A DNA stretch of 64,000 bases from Castor canadensis (taxonomy: Eukaryota > Chordata > Mammalia > Rodentia > Castoridae): contig NC_133398.1 of the NCBI RefSeq assembly GCF_047511655.1, forward strand, positions 50,597,638-50,661,637, written 5' to 3'. The position numbers and the translations under genes are program-made. Under the pieces are notes generated by a model. That model had not been told where the DNA came from and made no database searches. It worked only from the letters and a program-made list of their open reading frames with translations. The stretch's first letter is position 1; every line of letters begins with the position of its first letter. Of the stretch, positions 24,701-37,384 are shown in pieces.

Positions 24701-26520
24701 ATATCCTCTTGGTTCAGTTTTGGATGTTCATAAGTATCTAGAAATTTGTTCATTTCTTCAAGATTTTCCAATTTATTGTAATATAGCTTCTCAAAGTAGT
24801 CTCTGATGATTCCCCGGATTTTCTTGGTGTTTGTTATCTCCCCTTTTTGTTTCTGATTTTACTGATTTGGGTTTTGTCCCCTTCTCATTTTAGTCAGATT
24901 TGCCAGGGTTCTGACAATCTCATTTATTTTTTCAAAGAACAAGCTTTTTTTCATTGACTTTTTGTATTTTTTTTTGGTCTCTGTTTCATTAATTTCGGCC
25001 CTTATGTTTATTATTTCTCCCCTTCTGCTTAATTTGGATTTTGCTTGTTTTTGTTTTTCTAGGAGTCTGAAACATAGTGTTAGGTCATTTATTTGAGATC
25101 TTTCTGTCCTTTTAACATATGCACTCATGGCTATAAACTTTCCTCTTAAGACTGCCTTTGCTGTGTTCCAGAGGTTCTGGTAGGTCATGTTTTCATTTTC
25201 ATTAACTTCCAGGAATCTTTTAATTTCCTCGTTTATTTCATCAATGACCTACTGATCATTGAGCAATGTGTTCAGCTTCCAATTGTTTGCATATTCTCTG
25301 CTTTTTTTGTTGTTGTTAAGTTCTAGTTTTAATGCACTATGATCAGATAGAATGCAGAGGATTATTTCTATTTTCTTATATTTGCTGAGGCTTGCTTTGT
25401 GCCCTAAGATATGATCAATTTTAGAGAAAGTTATATGGGCTGCTGAGAAGAACGTATATTGTGCAGATGTTGGATGAAATATTCTGTAGACATCAGCTAG
25501 ATCCTTTTGATCTATGGTGTGATTTAGTTCTAGAATTTCTTTATTGATTTTTTGTTTGGATGACCTATGTATTGGTGATGGGGGTATTAAAGTCTCCTGT
25601 TACCACTATGTGGGGGTTTATATGTGCTTTTAAGTCCTTTAGAGTATATTTGATGAAATTGGGTGCACTGATGTTGGGTGCATATAGGTTGATAATTGTT
25701 ATTTCTTTTTGGTGTATTTCCCCTTTTATTAGTATGATGTGTCCTTCTTTGTCTCATTTGATCAATGTAAGTTTAAAGTCTGCATTGTCTGATATAAGTT
25801 TTGCTACTCCTGCATGTTTTGGGGGCCTTTGGCTTGGTAAATCTTCTTCCAGTCTTTCACCCTAAGCCAGTATTTGTTTCTGTTGATGAGATGGGTCTCC
25901 TGTAAGCAACATATTGTTTGATCTTCCTTTTTAATCCATTTACCAAACAGTGTCTTTTGATGGGGGAGGTGAGTCTGTGGACCTTCAGTGTTAATATTGA
26001 TAGGTATGTGGTGATTCCTGTCATTCAGTTGTTTTTGTTGTTTAAAGATTTGATTGTGTCCAGCTGCTACTCTCTGATTATTTGTCTTTTCTTCTCCTTT
26101 GGTATGGTGCTTCCCATCATCTCATTTTGTTTGCTTTCATCTTCTGTGTGCAGAATTCCTTATAAAATCTTCTGGAATGTTGGCTGGTGGTCATACATTG
26201 CTTTAATTTCTGTTTACCATGGAAGATTTTTATTGCTCTGTCAATTTTGAATAATAGTTTTGCTGGCTAAATTATCCTAGGGCTGAAATTATTTTTATTC
26301 AGTGCCCAAAATACGTTACTCCATGACCTTCTTGCTCTTAAGGAACACATCTGTGACTAGGAGTGTTTAACTATGCATACTTTTTGTAATTCTTCATCTT
26401 TTAAGACTAAAGACACCTAAAGATGGTCTGAGTGCTTATTTTGCCTCTTTCTGCAATGTGTCCTGAGCTGTATTCAAATTATTTCATTACTAATTATCCC
26501 AGTGGAATATTGCTTCATTT
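21751..26520 (-). mobile_element. 5'-truncated L1, reverse orientation, moderately young
   Basis: Its 3' UTR begins near 21751 with A/T tail sequence and 'cattgtttgggccatctc', the same 3' end as the forward L1s at 35.6, 39.0 and 52.6 kb. ORF2 follows in reverse. Minus-strand open pieces are recognisable: 23357-23719 ([19 protein letters not shown], the conserved ORF2 thumb motif) and 23890-24078 ([13 protein letters not shown]...[10 protein letters not shown], reverse transcriptase with the catalytic FADD changed to FADN). 24859-25188 gives the region between endonuclease and reverse transcriptase. Stops and frameshifts make it inactive. The 5' end is lost near 26280-26520. Confidence 0.9.
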
Positions 26521-26609
26521 CTTTCATTTTTCATGACATTTAGAGATACTTTTGATTGATCTGATTGATTTTTGTTTCTAGTCACTGAGATTCAAAATGT
26601 GACAACTCC

Positions 26610-26819
26610 TTTTTTTTTTTTTTTTTTTTTTGCAGTACTAGGGTTTGAACTCAAGGACTAAACCTTGAGCCACTCCACCAGCACATTTTTTTTTTCATGT
26701 TGGGTGTTTTCAAGATATGGTCTCGAGAACTATTTGCCTGGGCTGGCTTCAAACCACAGTCTTCTTGATCTCTGCCTCCTGAGTAGCTAGAAATATAGGA
26801 GTGAACCACAGGCGCCCAG
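26610..26819 (-). mobile_element. Composite SINE (ID-like + B1-like), reverse
   Basis: A T run of about 21 bases, then 'gcagtactagggtttgaact' and 'ttgagccactccaccagc' (ID-like half), a second T run, and reversed B1-like sequence including 'ctctgcctcctgagtagcta' and ending 'aggcgcccagc'. It is the cleanest copy in the window. Flanking 'acaactcct' and 'acaactttt' suggest a short imperfect target-site duplication. Confidence 0.9.
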
Positions 26820-27620
26820 CAACAACTTTTGTTTCCTAAGAAAAAGGAAGCCAGGGAGAGGAGAGAGGAGGCCCAAATAATGTATACACATGTAAGTAAA
26901 TGTAAAAACAATAAAATAAAATTTAAAAAAGAAAAAGGAAATGAGAAAGAAGATTATCTACAATATTGCATTCTGTACAAGAGAATTGTACAATCCATGT
27001 ATTTCATTGTATTTATATCACATTTTTGACATTAGGACAGTAAGTTTCATTTACTAAGAATTAACTAGAATTGGAATCACTAGGGATTTTCTGGAAAATG
27101 TGAATTCTGTTGTAATTTTAAAAAAAATGATGTGACATGACTTTAAACCAATCTTGTGCTCTCATTGGGTGTGATATAGCTCACTTCTAAGAAAAAAGTA
27201 ATTGCCAGGGGAGAGAAAACAGCTCACATGTCTAATATGCCTCAATGGTTTTTCCTTCTGCAAAGTTCAACTGCAACAAAATTTTATTCATTAGAGTTTA
27301 ATTTTTTTCTTAGGTTGCCCAATGTGTTGTTGAGTATTGTTGATGTTGAGTTAATGAAAGACACAAAAAGTGTATACAAGGTCAGTGTTACAAACCTTAA
27401 AAAGTAGATGACAGAGATTGGGGGACAATTTCTGTGTGAAATGTTTGGTCTCTAACTGTAGGAATATTCGACTATTACTGGCTATCTTGGGTTGTTCTTG
27501 ATCTTAAGTGCTTCAGAATGTGCTCTGCTCTATGGGAACTGAAGACAAATTGAAGGCATTATTTAGGTTTTTCAACACATCATTAAATATGTCAACTTCT
27601 GAAACAAAGATATGTTAACT
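26820..27620. other. Intergenic stretch, no gene seen
   Basis: AT-rich sequence between the SINE and the IFN-alpha duplicate. Nothing recognisable. Confidence 0.45.
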
Positions 27621-27624
27621 ATAA

Positions 27625-28384
27625 TGAATATTTAGCAGCTGGTGAAGGTAAGAATACTTTCTCATATGAAACAAAATTAAAAGTTGCTTACAATAAAAAT
27701 AAATGTTAACAAAATAATTTATATTTTCAATTATTTTAGCACTATTGAAAGATACGTAAGGATTTGCTTAAAGTGGCATTATATGTTTTATAAATTTATA
27801 TACTGGAATATGTAATGTGATTCATTATAATATATGTAAATACATACATTATATTAGGTCAATAAATAATTTATAATAAAATAAATCCATATTTATAAGT
27901 AAATAAAATAAAAGTGAAAATATTTCTGTAAACTCAAGTTGAATAGCTATGGCTTCTAAATTTAACTTTCAGGTTACAATTTTTAGTCATTCTTAACCCT
28001 AAATTTAATTAAAAACTAAACTCTTTACTTTCATTTTAATGTACAAAGTAAAAATATAAGTGCAAAACTTATGTATATTACCTTACATCTGTGTGATTGA
28101 CTTTTAATCCAAGGGTCAAATAAGAAAATTATCTAACAAGGTTCAGGTGGCATAGGGAGGGAGGGCAACGATCAAAACAAAATGGTTGGAAATGCAACTC
28201 TTCCTAAGTAATGAAATTAAAAGGTAGCAAAAAGAGTAGTAGAAAGTATGGGGAGGGCATTCAGTAAACGGAACACCCAAAGTTTCCTACTTAAGTCAAA
28301 TGAGCATATAGGTCTTTAGAGAACCTAAAGACAAAAGTCCAAGGTCACCCACCTCACAGGCCAGCAGCATCTGTAACATCCCCA
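27625..28384 (+). repeat. Duplicated 5' flank of IFN-alpha copy (28.4 kb)
   Basis: Begins 'cagctggtgaaggtaagaat', matching the flanks at about 42455 and 56938 ('gctagtgaa(g/a)tta'), and continues to the start codon. It includes 'tttcctacttaagtcaaatga' (TATA-like tacttaag near 28287), shared with the copies at 43 and 57.6 kb. This marks the same duplication unit. Confidence 0.75.
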
Positions 28385-28945
28385 ATGACCTTGTCCTTTG
28401 CTTTACTGATGGCCCAGGTAGTGCTCAGCTGCAAGTCTAGTTGCTCCCTGGGCTGTGATCTGCCTCATACTCATCCTGGATAGCAGGTGGACCTTGAAAC
28501 TCCCGGGACAAATGAGGAAAATCTCTCCTTTCTCCTGCATGAAGGACAGAAATTACTTTGGATTCCCCCAGAAAGAATTCAGTTGAAAGCAGGACAAGGA
28601 GGCTCTAGCCATCTCTGTCCTCCATGAGATGACCCAGCAGATCTACAACCTCTTAGGCACAAAGAAATCATCTGCTATTTGGGGGAAGACCCTTCTGCAC
28701 AAATTCTGTACTGACCTCTCCCAGCAGCTGACAGACCTGGAAGCCTGACACAGGAAGTGGGGGAGGGAGAGCCTCCCCTGATGCATGAGGATTCCACATG
28801 GCTGTGAGGAATTACTTCCACAGAAATACTGTTTACCTTGAAGAAAAGAAATACAACACTGTGTCTGGAAAGTTGTCAGACAGAAATCATGAGGTCCTTC
28901 ACTTTATCAGCAAACTTGTAATAAAGATTAAGGAGTGAGGACTGA
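28385..28945 (+). pseudogene. Interferon-alpha pseudogene
   Basis: From ATG at 28385 it reads a normal IFN-alpha leader ([15 protein letters not shown]...) and [12 protein letters not shown] two-base deletion (28.47 kb) then shifts the frame. Helix A to the AB loop is recognisable in the next frame ([22 protein letters not shown]). An in-frame TGA follows in the NGNQ region, and at least three more single-base losses occur downstream (ACTLAV, SPCAW and VVRAE regions). The family tail is recognisable as far as the TGA at 28943. It has at least five breaks and cannot be expressed as an interferon. The promoter and flank are duplicated together with it. Confidence 0.9.
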
Positions 28946-31900
28946 GACTGGCTCCAACATGGAAATGACTCTCAGTGATTAATACACTATATCTAACTTC
29001 TACAACTCTGGCATTTCAAAAATTCTAAATTTCTGTGGAATTATAACATCAATTCAATGAATTTGTCAGATGTTTTCAAGTGTATTAAGCAACTCTTATT
29101 CAATTCTACTGACACGAGTTCCTTATAGATCTCCATACAAATGTGTTTATTTACTAGTTATAAGATTTAAATTATATTTGGCATTATAATATTATTTGCA
29201 CTTTTACAATGTGGTTAATGTAACAAAGTGTTTTCTTAATAAATAGTCCATTTTTTTTGCTTTGCTCATTAAATTTTTACTAGGAAAACTTCTTATATGT
29301 GTTTATTCTTAAAAAAGAAGCTCTAAGTCTTATTGCACAACATCATAAAAAAGTGGAAGGTGGAATTCCCTTATCCATCATTATTATATTCCAATCATAT
29401 AGTAAAACTGACTTTCTCACATGTTGGGAATGTAATTTAGTAGAAGAGTTCTTACCTAACAGTGTGGATGGGTATCAAATACTTCAAAAAATTCTCTAAA
29501 CCAGGTTGAATGTTGACCTCACATTATAGAGGTGAACCTAATGCTGATTCTTCTTTCTTCTATCTTTGATTTTCATAGATGAAGAAACCTAAAACATTAA
29601 TACTACTTAGTTAATACCAGCTGTTAACTTGTTCAATGGGAAGAAGTAAAAACCTACAAAATTTGTTCAGAAAAGGCAGACTGTGGCATGTGAGGACTTA
29701 AAAATGAAAGCAGAAATATGTTCTGTCAGTGAATTGTAGACTTCTATGTGAAAATAGCCATTGTTACTTGGATTATGAGTTTGCAATTTACAAGGAACAA
29801 AGTTGCTGAAGCTTCATACCTAGAGTTTAAAGCCCAGAAGTGGAAGTAGACATGAGTGGAGAGATTATAGAGAAAGAAAGAGACTTAACTTGATTCTGAG
29901 GACCAAGTATCTTTAAAGGCAAGGAAGAGAAGAGCCATGAATGAAACAGATGAAAAGCCTCACATTAGAAGGATATCAAAAGAGAAGGGTGGAAAAGTAT
30001 AACTAAGAAAATAAACTCTTTAGAAACAGAACCAATGAATTCCAGGAAGGTGTGGATTGAACCTGCCCTCTATATTGGGAAAATAAATTGCAGTGGTAAC
30101 ATTAGGTAGAATTAATAACTGGGAATCATATAGGAGTACTTGGAAATAAGAGAAGTGAAGAAGGAAATATCATGGATTTTACAGGCCAATATAGGTTATT
30201 TTTCTCTGTGCATAGTATTCCATTTTATAAAATATATTTTTCTGAATAGATCCTTAATGTAGTAAGGATCTGAATAGATCCTTAGTAATGTAGTGGCAAA
30301 TAATGTATTCAATGTATTTATCTTAAATAATTGCATACTTAATTGCAGTAACATTATTTTAAATAGTACTACTTTGAATATCAAGGATCCAATCAATTTC
30401 TGTAAATTTGTTAGGCAGAAATTGATAACTGAATCATTCACTATAAATTATCATTACTACTAATGATATAACCCTCTAGGATTTATTTTCTTAATTAATT
30501 TGCATCATTATAACATTGGTTTACTCGAGCAGCTTTATAATGCAGTTCACTTTTGGTATAGCAGGCAAGAATTCTTCTGTATTACTTCTTGCAATTTTCC
30601 TAGTTTATGAATATTAAAATTTCATGCAAATCCAAAAATAGCCAAATTTCCATGGACATAAATGGGAGACCTGATCTGAAAAATCTCTTTCTCAACACTA
30701 ACGGTTATGAAAAAAGTAAGAACCCACTGAAAATGCAATAAGAACCACAGAAATTCAGAAAGCAAAAGAGAGTTGTGTATAATTCCAGAGAAGATAAAGC
30801 ATTTATAACCAAAATCTGAAATACAAAACTAACAAAATCATTAGTATATAAGCATGAGAATTTTACATTAGCATTTTGCTTGGATATTTGTGTGATATCA
30901 AGAACCCACTCAATCCCTCTAACCCTCTGTTTTCTCAATAAATAAAATAGGTTCAAATATTTATATAGTTGTAAATAGTAAATGAACACATGCACTTTAA
31001 AGAACTTAGCATAGTATATTTCATAAAGTAATATTCAAAATACAGTAGGATTTTTTCTATTTTTCTTCACTTTGCATGAAAAAATCATTTGTTTTTGATA
31101 AAACTTTTAGAATTTGTGTTCTTCCTCTCAATAACTGACCTCCAAATGAGGTAGCTTTAAGAAAAAATCAAAATTCAGTTACAAATTCTAGAGTGGGAGA
31201 ACATTTGTCCCTCTTCATTTTGAAGATGTGACCTTTTTGTATTCAGATAGCAAATAGTGGCTTTGAAAATACCTGGGAGGGGGAAAATACATGATAGTTT
31301 AAAAAATAAAGGAATTCTGGGAAGAGTTCTGTAGAAGGCTGAAGAGCAGATACATTTCACATGGAGGATGAATCTGAATTTATGTTCAGTCAGGAAATGA
31401 CAGCTTGTAGAAATATCTGGAAAAGAAGTTATTGTACTCTACTGAAGTGAATATGGGTAGTATGCTCTTACTATTATTCTGATATGACACATTACTGGAA
31501 CACATACTTTCATTATGGAATCACAGGAAGCATTTTCCTTTCCTCTAAAAATCCCCATGGTATTTTGCTCATTCAAAACTCCTTGACCTGCCTTACATAT
31601 TCATACAGTTGTTTGCCCTGCCCTTGTGACATCTGGCCACCAATGTCCCCTTAGGAGTATAAAGTGACCAATTAAAATCAAAGTTAAGTGAAAATTCTCG
31701 GTTTGACAGAAATTCTTATATTCCTATATTCCTTTTTCTTTTGATGAATATTTTTAGAAATGAGGGAATGTCCCTGTTACACTGATGTAACAGTGGTAAC
31801 TAAAAAGAAATAGAAAGTAGAATCCGTTTTGTTCAGGGGACTCAAAGTCCCTGAATAGGACAATAGCCACTTACTGGTTGACAGCGATAAGACAGGGTCA

Positions 31901-33469
31901 AGTCTGGAGCAGAGGTTCTTTCAGTTATGCACAAGCCTGTCTCTTTCCACTGACTTGTTTGTTTGTTTATCTTCAGAGCACAGAAAAAGACTCCTGGGGA
32001 AGGAGGACAGACTGGTATCGGAATGAATATGCTTCCTTGGCTTTTGTATCTCACAAAGGGAAAGCACTCCCAGCTTCAGGCTGGTCATTTCCTATTTGGA
32101 CAGTGTGGGAGAGAAAGTGTCAGAATGTGTCCTTTGCCTCCAGGCTGCTCAGAGACCCAGGCTCCTGACTGCTAATTTTTCTAGGTTCTGCAGGTCACAT
32201 GGAGAGACATGGACTCCTTCCCATCTGGGAGTGGAGTTGTAATGGAAGTCAGGGAAATGTCCTGTTGATGCAGGACATCAACAAATGATGGTGCAGTAAC
32301 TCTTTCCTGGAGTTAGTTCTCAATTTGACAAATTCATTTCTATACTCAGATCTTGTCCCTTGACCTCCCAATCAGGAGAAAATTTTCTCCATTACTTTCA
32401 ATAGGAACATGGTTGCCATATTGCCAGGGTTCTTAGGGAGAACACAGATATCAATAAGAAAGGGAATTTCAGAGAATGAGAAAACTGCCAGCTGTGGCCC
32501 ATGGAATAACTGTTTGGATAGAACTGGGAAGAACTAAGGTGATGCCCACAGCACTTGAAGAGGTGAATCAGGAGGTGAGGGTGAATTGATCGGGTAGGAG
32601 GAAGGCACTTCAGTTGGGATCTCTGTCATCTCTAATTCACACACAAAGAAGATTTTTTTGCCCCTTGCCTTCTTTCTCTTCTACCACTTTGTGAAGGAAC
32701 AGTTTAGGGGAAAGCTTCTGGGGCATATATGCAAAAATGGGCCCATCTTAACCCTTGCCATCTTTAGATTTCTGAGTTGCAGGTGTCAATATCCACTGAC
32801 ATGTAGCCGGGGCACAAAAACAGTAAGCACAGGAGCCCTGCTCACACTTCTAAAGACCATGACATGCTAAAGACCTGGGATACTCACCTGTGTCCCTGTT
32901 GAGAGAGGCTTTCATGTTCTGATTCTACTAGAAAGAGAATACAATACACACAGGACTCTCTTATTTGTTCAGAAGATCAAAGTGCACATGAAGAAACACG
33001 AAAACATCGAAGGAGCCAGCTTGTGAACAGGGCTGAAACAGAGGTGTTTATTGTGTCTACAGGAATAGTAGCAGGTACACAGAAACAGAAGTGTCCATTG
33101 AATAGATTGTTCTTTCACATGGTAAGACCTGAATTCTGAATTCAGAATCCCCCAGTTATTCTCCAAAAAAAGGGAGAAGGACTGGTGTGGTACTGAGAGC
33201 ACAGCATGTCCCAAAAGACCTGCCCAACATCAATGTCCCCAGATGGGTGGTAGTAAGACCAAACAACCTTCAGAGAATTGGAAGGGTCCAGAGATGCTCC
33301 AAGGGCAGAACAATTCATCACTTCACAGGAAAAATTTTTCCTAGGACCAACACCACCTAAAGGAATGTCTTAAAATTTGGCCAGATACAGGCTTTCTTTT
33401 AAACAAATGATAGGAAAACACTAGGGTCAGAGACAGGATTTGTCTATATTTGCAAAATTTGAGGGAGAC
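28946..33469. other. Intergenic stretch with echoes of the duplication unit
   Basis: No gene seen. Several pieces match other units: 28946-29250 matches the 3' flanks at 43.7-44.0 and 58.1-58.5 kb, about 29745-29830 ('gagtttgcaattta') matches 34.5 and 50.9 kb, and about 30430-30660 ('caagaattcttctgtatta...tttatgaatatt') matches 36.4 and 53.0 kb. About 29418-29492 may hold a very diverged ID-like SINE. The sequence at 31.8-33.4 kb looks single-copy and holds only weak open frames (up to 96 codons) with no domain. Confidence 0.5.
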
Positions 33470-33560
33470 AGCCAGACTTGGTGGTACACACTTGTAAACT
33501 CTATTCTCAAGAGGCTGAGGTAGGAGGATCAATAGGTGGAGGCCAGCCTAGAATATTGCC
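33470..33560 (+). mobile_element. B1-like SINE fragment
   Basis: 'cttggtggtacacacttgta' and 'gaggctgaggtaggaggatc' are the internal region of a 7SL/B1-type SINE, forward sense, truncated at both ends. Confidence 0.65.
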
Positions 33561-33871
33561 TTTATTATTTAACTCTATTAAGTTGAGGGAAGTACACTTT
33601 AAAATATCAATTCTTTGTTTGTTGTCAGAGACATGACAAGAGTTATGATGTCAATTTATCAATTTCAGAAGAACCTGGTGCAATTAACACTTACCCATTA
33701 TCCAGGCAGAATATTGTGCTCTCAAAAATTTACAATAATGAAAAAATGGCTGAAAAATATTCTTTAAAACACCTGTAGTGAGTGAATAAAAAAAAACAGA
33801 AACAGAGGTACAAACTAATGGGGTTGACATTTGGGAACTTAAAAGTATTTTTGTTTATACCTAAGAACTAT

Positions 33872-34335
33872 GAACACATGCAGGACTTCACACAACTAGA
33901 GGCAAATGTTTAGGATCAACCACCTCAGGAGCATCTGCAGCTTCCCTACCGGCCCTCTCATTTTTTTTTTTTTTTTGGTGTCCCTGGTGGTGCTCAGCTG
34001 CAGGTAAACTTATATTCTGGGCTGTGACCTGCCTCTGACCCATAGGCTGGGTAGCAGGAGGACCTTAATACACCTGACGCATGATGAGCATCTCTATTTT
34101 TTCCCACCTGAAAGACAGAAATGACTTTGGATTCCCCAGAAGAAGGCTTATGGTATGCAGGGCCATGAGATGAAAACATCTTTGTCGTCCATGAGATGAC
34201 CCAACAGATCTAATCTCTTCAGCACAAAGGACTACTGCTGCTTGGGAGAAGATCCATTTGCACAGATTCTGCACTGACCACTCTCAGGAGCTAAATGATC
34301 TGGAAGGCTGTCTGGCACAGAAGGTGAGAGAAAGA
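33872..34335 (+). pseudogene. 3'-truncated interferon-alpha pseudogene
   Basis: 5' UTR-like sequence from about 33872 aligns with the leaders at 43.05 and 57.5 kb. The first codons are replaced by a run of about 17 T, after which the leader resumes (GVPGGAQLQ frame, 'ccctggtggtgctcagctgc'). Recognisable parts include 'ctgggctgtgacctgcctctga' (signal-mature boundary), RNDFGFP, the helix B/C region 'catgagatgacccaacagatct' and 'ttgggagaagatcc'. Similarity ends soon after 'ctgtctggcacagaaggtgag', so about the last third is missing. Several frame changes are present. It sits just upstream of the 34.46-kb duplicated block, the same relation as the 28.4-kb copy to 29.7 kb. Confidence 0.85.
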
Positions 34336-34941
34336 AACAAAAAAAAACACATTTGTACTGAAGCAATGCAGTTCCATTAAATTCAATCATGACAAGTAAG
34401 GAAAACTCAAGAAATTATTTTACAAAAAAGTAGACTATAAAACCAAAAGGAGAGCTCTCTGTCCTATAAATTTATTGATAAACATTAAGGACAAATGTCC
34501 ACTGCCACTTGAATATTGAGTTTGCAATTTATAGAAACCACAATGCCTGAGGGTAATTATGGGGGTCCACTGTGTTCATTTGAAGAGAGGGTGTTCAGAG
34601 AGAAAATGTTGTTAATGTTATGTTGACTATCAGCAAGCTGCTCTCAGGACTGAAACCATCACTACAGTGGAAAACAGATGGAACTGGCACCTTTAATGAG
34701 AGCTTCATGAGTAGAACTAAAGAGCAGATGACTGGAGGTGATGGAAAGTGACTAGGAAGAGAGAGTTCACTCAACTGTTTCTCTTCCAGGAGCCACTTTC
34801 CTGCTTTCACTTTCATCTTATTCAGACTCACATTTCTTCTCATTTTTTCTTCAGTGTTCTGAACTGCAATGGAATCTTTCCAGGAAAGAGGACAGGAGAA
34901 AAAGAGAAAATGATCCCATAAAATTATTGAAAACACATTTT

Positions 34942-35617
34942 ACAGCCAAGATGCCCCACTACTGATGAATGGATTAAGAAAATGTGGTATTTTTACACAA
35001 TGGAATTCTACTCAGCCATGAAGAAGAATGAAATCTTATCATTTGCAAATAACTGGATGGAACTGGAGAACATCATCCTGAGTGAGGTTAGCCAGGCTCA
35101 GAAGACCAAAAATCATATGTTCTCCCTCATATGTGGACTTTAGATCAAGGGCAAATATAGCAAGGGAATTGGACTTTGGTCACATGATAAGATGAAAGCA
35201 CACAAGGGAGGTGTGAGGATAGGTAAGAAATCCAAAAAAAAAAAAAAACATGATAGCATTTGATGTCCTCAACACAAAGGAACTAATGCAGAAACTTTAA
35301 CATGACAGAGGCCAATAGGAGAAGGGGACCAGGAATAAGAGAAAAGGTTAGTTCGAGAAGAATCAACTTAGAATGTAACACATATGTACAGGAAAGCAAT
35401 GTGAGGAATCTTCCTGTATAGCTATCCTTATCTCAACTAGCAAAAACCCTTGGTCCTTCTTATTCTTGTTTATACTCTCTCTTCAACAAAATTAGAGATA
35501 AGGGCAAAACAGTTTCTGCCTGGAAGCGAGGGGGTAGGAGGGAGAGGAAGGGAGGGGTGGGGGAAGAGGGAAAATGACCCAAACATTGTATGCACATATG
35601 AATAAAAGAAATTAAAA
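34942..35617 (+). mobile_element. L1 3' end, forward, young-looking
   Basis: Begins within the ORF2 C-terminal codons ('cactactgatgaatggattaagaaaatgtgg' region), passes 'gaactggagaacatcatcct', then the 3' UTR, and ends 'atatgaataaaagaaattaaa' plus an A tail. A likely short target-site duplication ('gaaaaca(c/t)(a/g)tttta') flanks it near 34928 and 35621. The related unit at about 51310 lacks it, so it postdates the duplication. Confidence 0.88.
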
Positions 35618-35892
35618 AAAAGAAAACATGTTTTAGGAACTTCTCCTTTCCAATATTACTTTACTAATTTAGTTCTACATTAAGATAAAAGGAAGAAATT
35701 GCAAAACAGCATGACACTCCTTTGCCTAGAAAAATATTAGGTCAAAGATGTATAAAATTGTAAACATTCATAAATAGAAACAAGCTCGGATTCTAGCATC
35801 ATTTTTGGATCTCTAGCAATGCTTCATATCTGTGAGGAAGAAAGCCCACCCAAGGAGCTCAGATAAACTGCCTCACCCTGGACAGAGGGGAA

Positions 35893-35980
35893 GAGCAAGG
35901 ACTGGGGGATGTGGCTCCAGTGGTAGAGCCCTGACAAGCAAGACTGGACTGAATTCCCACCCCAGGACAGAAAAAAAAAT
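35893..35980 (+). mobile_element. ID-like SINE, forward
   Basis: 'ctgggggatgtggctccagtggtagagcc' region (box A side), a short middle, 'ggactgaattcccacccc', then an A run. A diverged partner is at 51590-51655 in the matching unit, so it predates that duplication. Confidence 0.75.
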
Positions 35981-36179
35981 GAAGTTAGTGTTTCTTAAGT
36001 GGAGAGGGAAACAGAAGAGCTTCCAAAATGCATGGCCATTATTCTGTCCATACGCTTCTCATTTGTGCAAATATTTTCCTTGTACCTTTTATGCAACCAA
36101 AGCACTTCAAGAAATCATGTTAATATATCAAATATGTTCATATTAAATCATCACATTCAGTAATACAACAACTGTTACA

Positions 36180-37384
36180 CTAGCAGTTCATTATGATTTT
36201 AATTAGTAGCACTTTAACCAATGGTAGGTACACACTTGTTAATTTGTTGATCAGAGTTAAATAACTAATTCAATCTTTCATCAATATATCTAATTACCAG
36301 TGATGATATGTGATTCCTGGAAATTATTGATTTTAACAAGTTGCTGAACTTTTGTCCTCACATTAGTTTACTGCAGCAGATTTAAAACAAAATTCACAGG
36401 ACAGCCTCCAAGAATTCTTTTACCCACCTCCTTGTTTTATTCCTCATTTTATGAATATTCCAATCTCATGTGGATCCAAAATCTCCAAAATACCAAGCTC
36501 ATAAAGGCTGACACACTTCCTTTACAGAATGAAAGTAGAAAACTTGATTGGAGAAACAGTTACTCAATACTCAAAAAAAGTCAAAAAGATTAAAAAAACA
36601 ACTTAAATGCCACATGAACTATGAATTCCCTCCACCCAGGTACTTCCTGACTTACCAACTCTGCCATCAGTGAAAACCACTTAGGTGACCTCATCCCTCC
36701 TCTCCCTAACCATGGAGTCCTTTTCTAAAATAGCCTCTGCAGGTTCCCGGCAAACCCAGCCTAAACCCATGGATGTTGCCAAATGTCAACAAGCTGCTGA
36801 GTAGAAGATGCCTTCCCTGCGCTATGAGTGGTACTGTTAATAGCACTGGTGCAGTCTATGATCAGAAGACTTCCAAATTCTTTATGTCTCAGTGGGAAGA
36901 ATACATGGCAGGACACATGGATGTAAGGGAGTTTTTTAAATATTCAGAAAGGAAAATAGAAAGAGGAGCTTGGTGGGGCCCAGGTGGAAGCCAGAGGCTG
37001 AGATAGTGTGTTTCTGTTCTTCACGTGCTTTTAAAACCTACAATAACCAATGGGAAGTGGAAAATCAGGTGATTCCCATCCAATAATCAATGACTGAGGC
37101 GGGGCATGGGCGGACCAGATTAGGGCAGCTCCTGAGTCAAAGCATAGTTAACCTAAGATGAAATTTTTTTCTATGAGTCCTGAACCCTCCCAAATTTTAG
37201 CCTATCCCAGTAAGGTCCTCTGAGAATAGGTGTGGCTGTCCTTGTGTATTAAAGCAGCACAAGGTGACATGGACAGTCACCAAGGCCTCACTCTCTTGCT
37301 GCTGGATTCATGAATACTGAAAACTGTCAGCTCACATCATAGAGGATGACAGAGAATTGCCAGAATCACTATACTCCATGTCTG
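36180..37384 (+). repeat. Duplicated 5' flank of the divergent IFN-like copy (37.75 kb)
   Basis: Aligns with about 52800-53610: 'caagaattcttttaccca' at 36411 and 53026, and 'agcagcacaaggtgacatgg' near 37253 against 'agcagcacagggcgacatgg' near 53486. About 36870-37240 has no obvious counterpart at 53.4 kb, while the strongly CpG-rich stretch of the 53-kb copy is largely missing or decayed here. Confidence 0.7.

Noticed and set aside
31842-32175. Overlapping open frames around 32 kb as a possible exon
   Set aside because: Frames overlap on both strands and have no domain, no convincing splice context and no paralogue in the other units.
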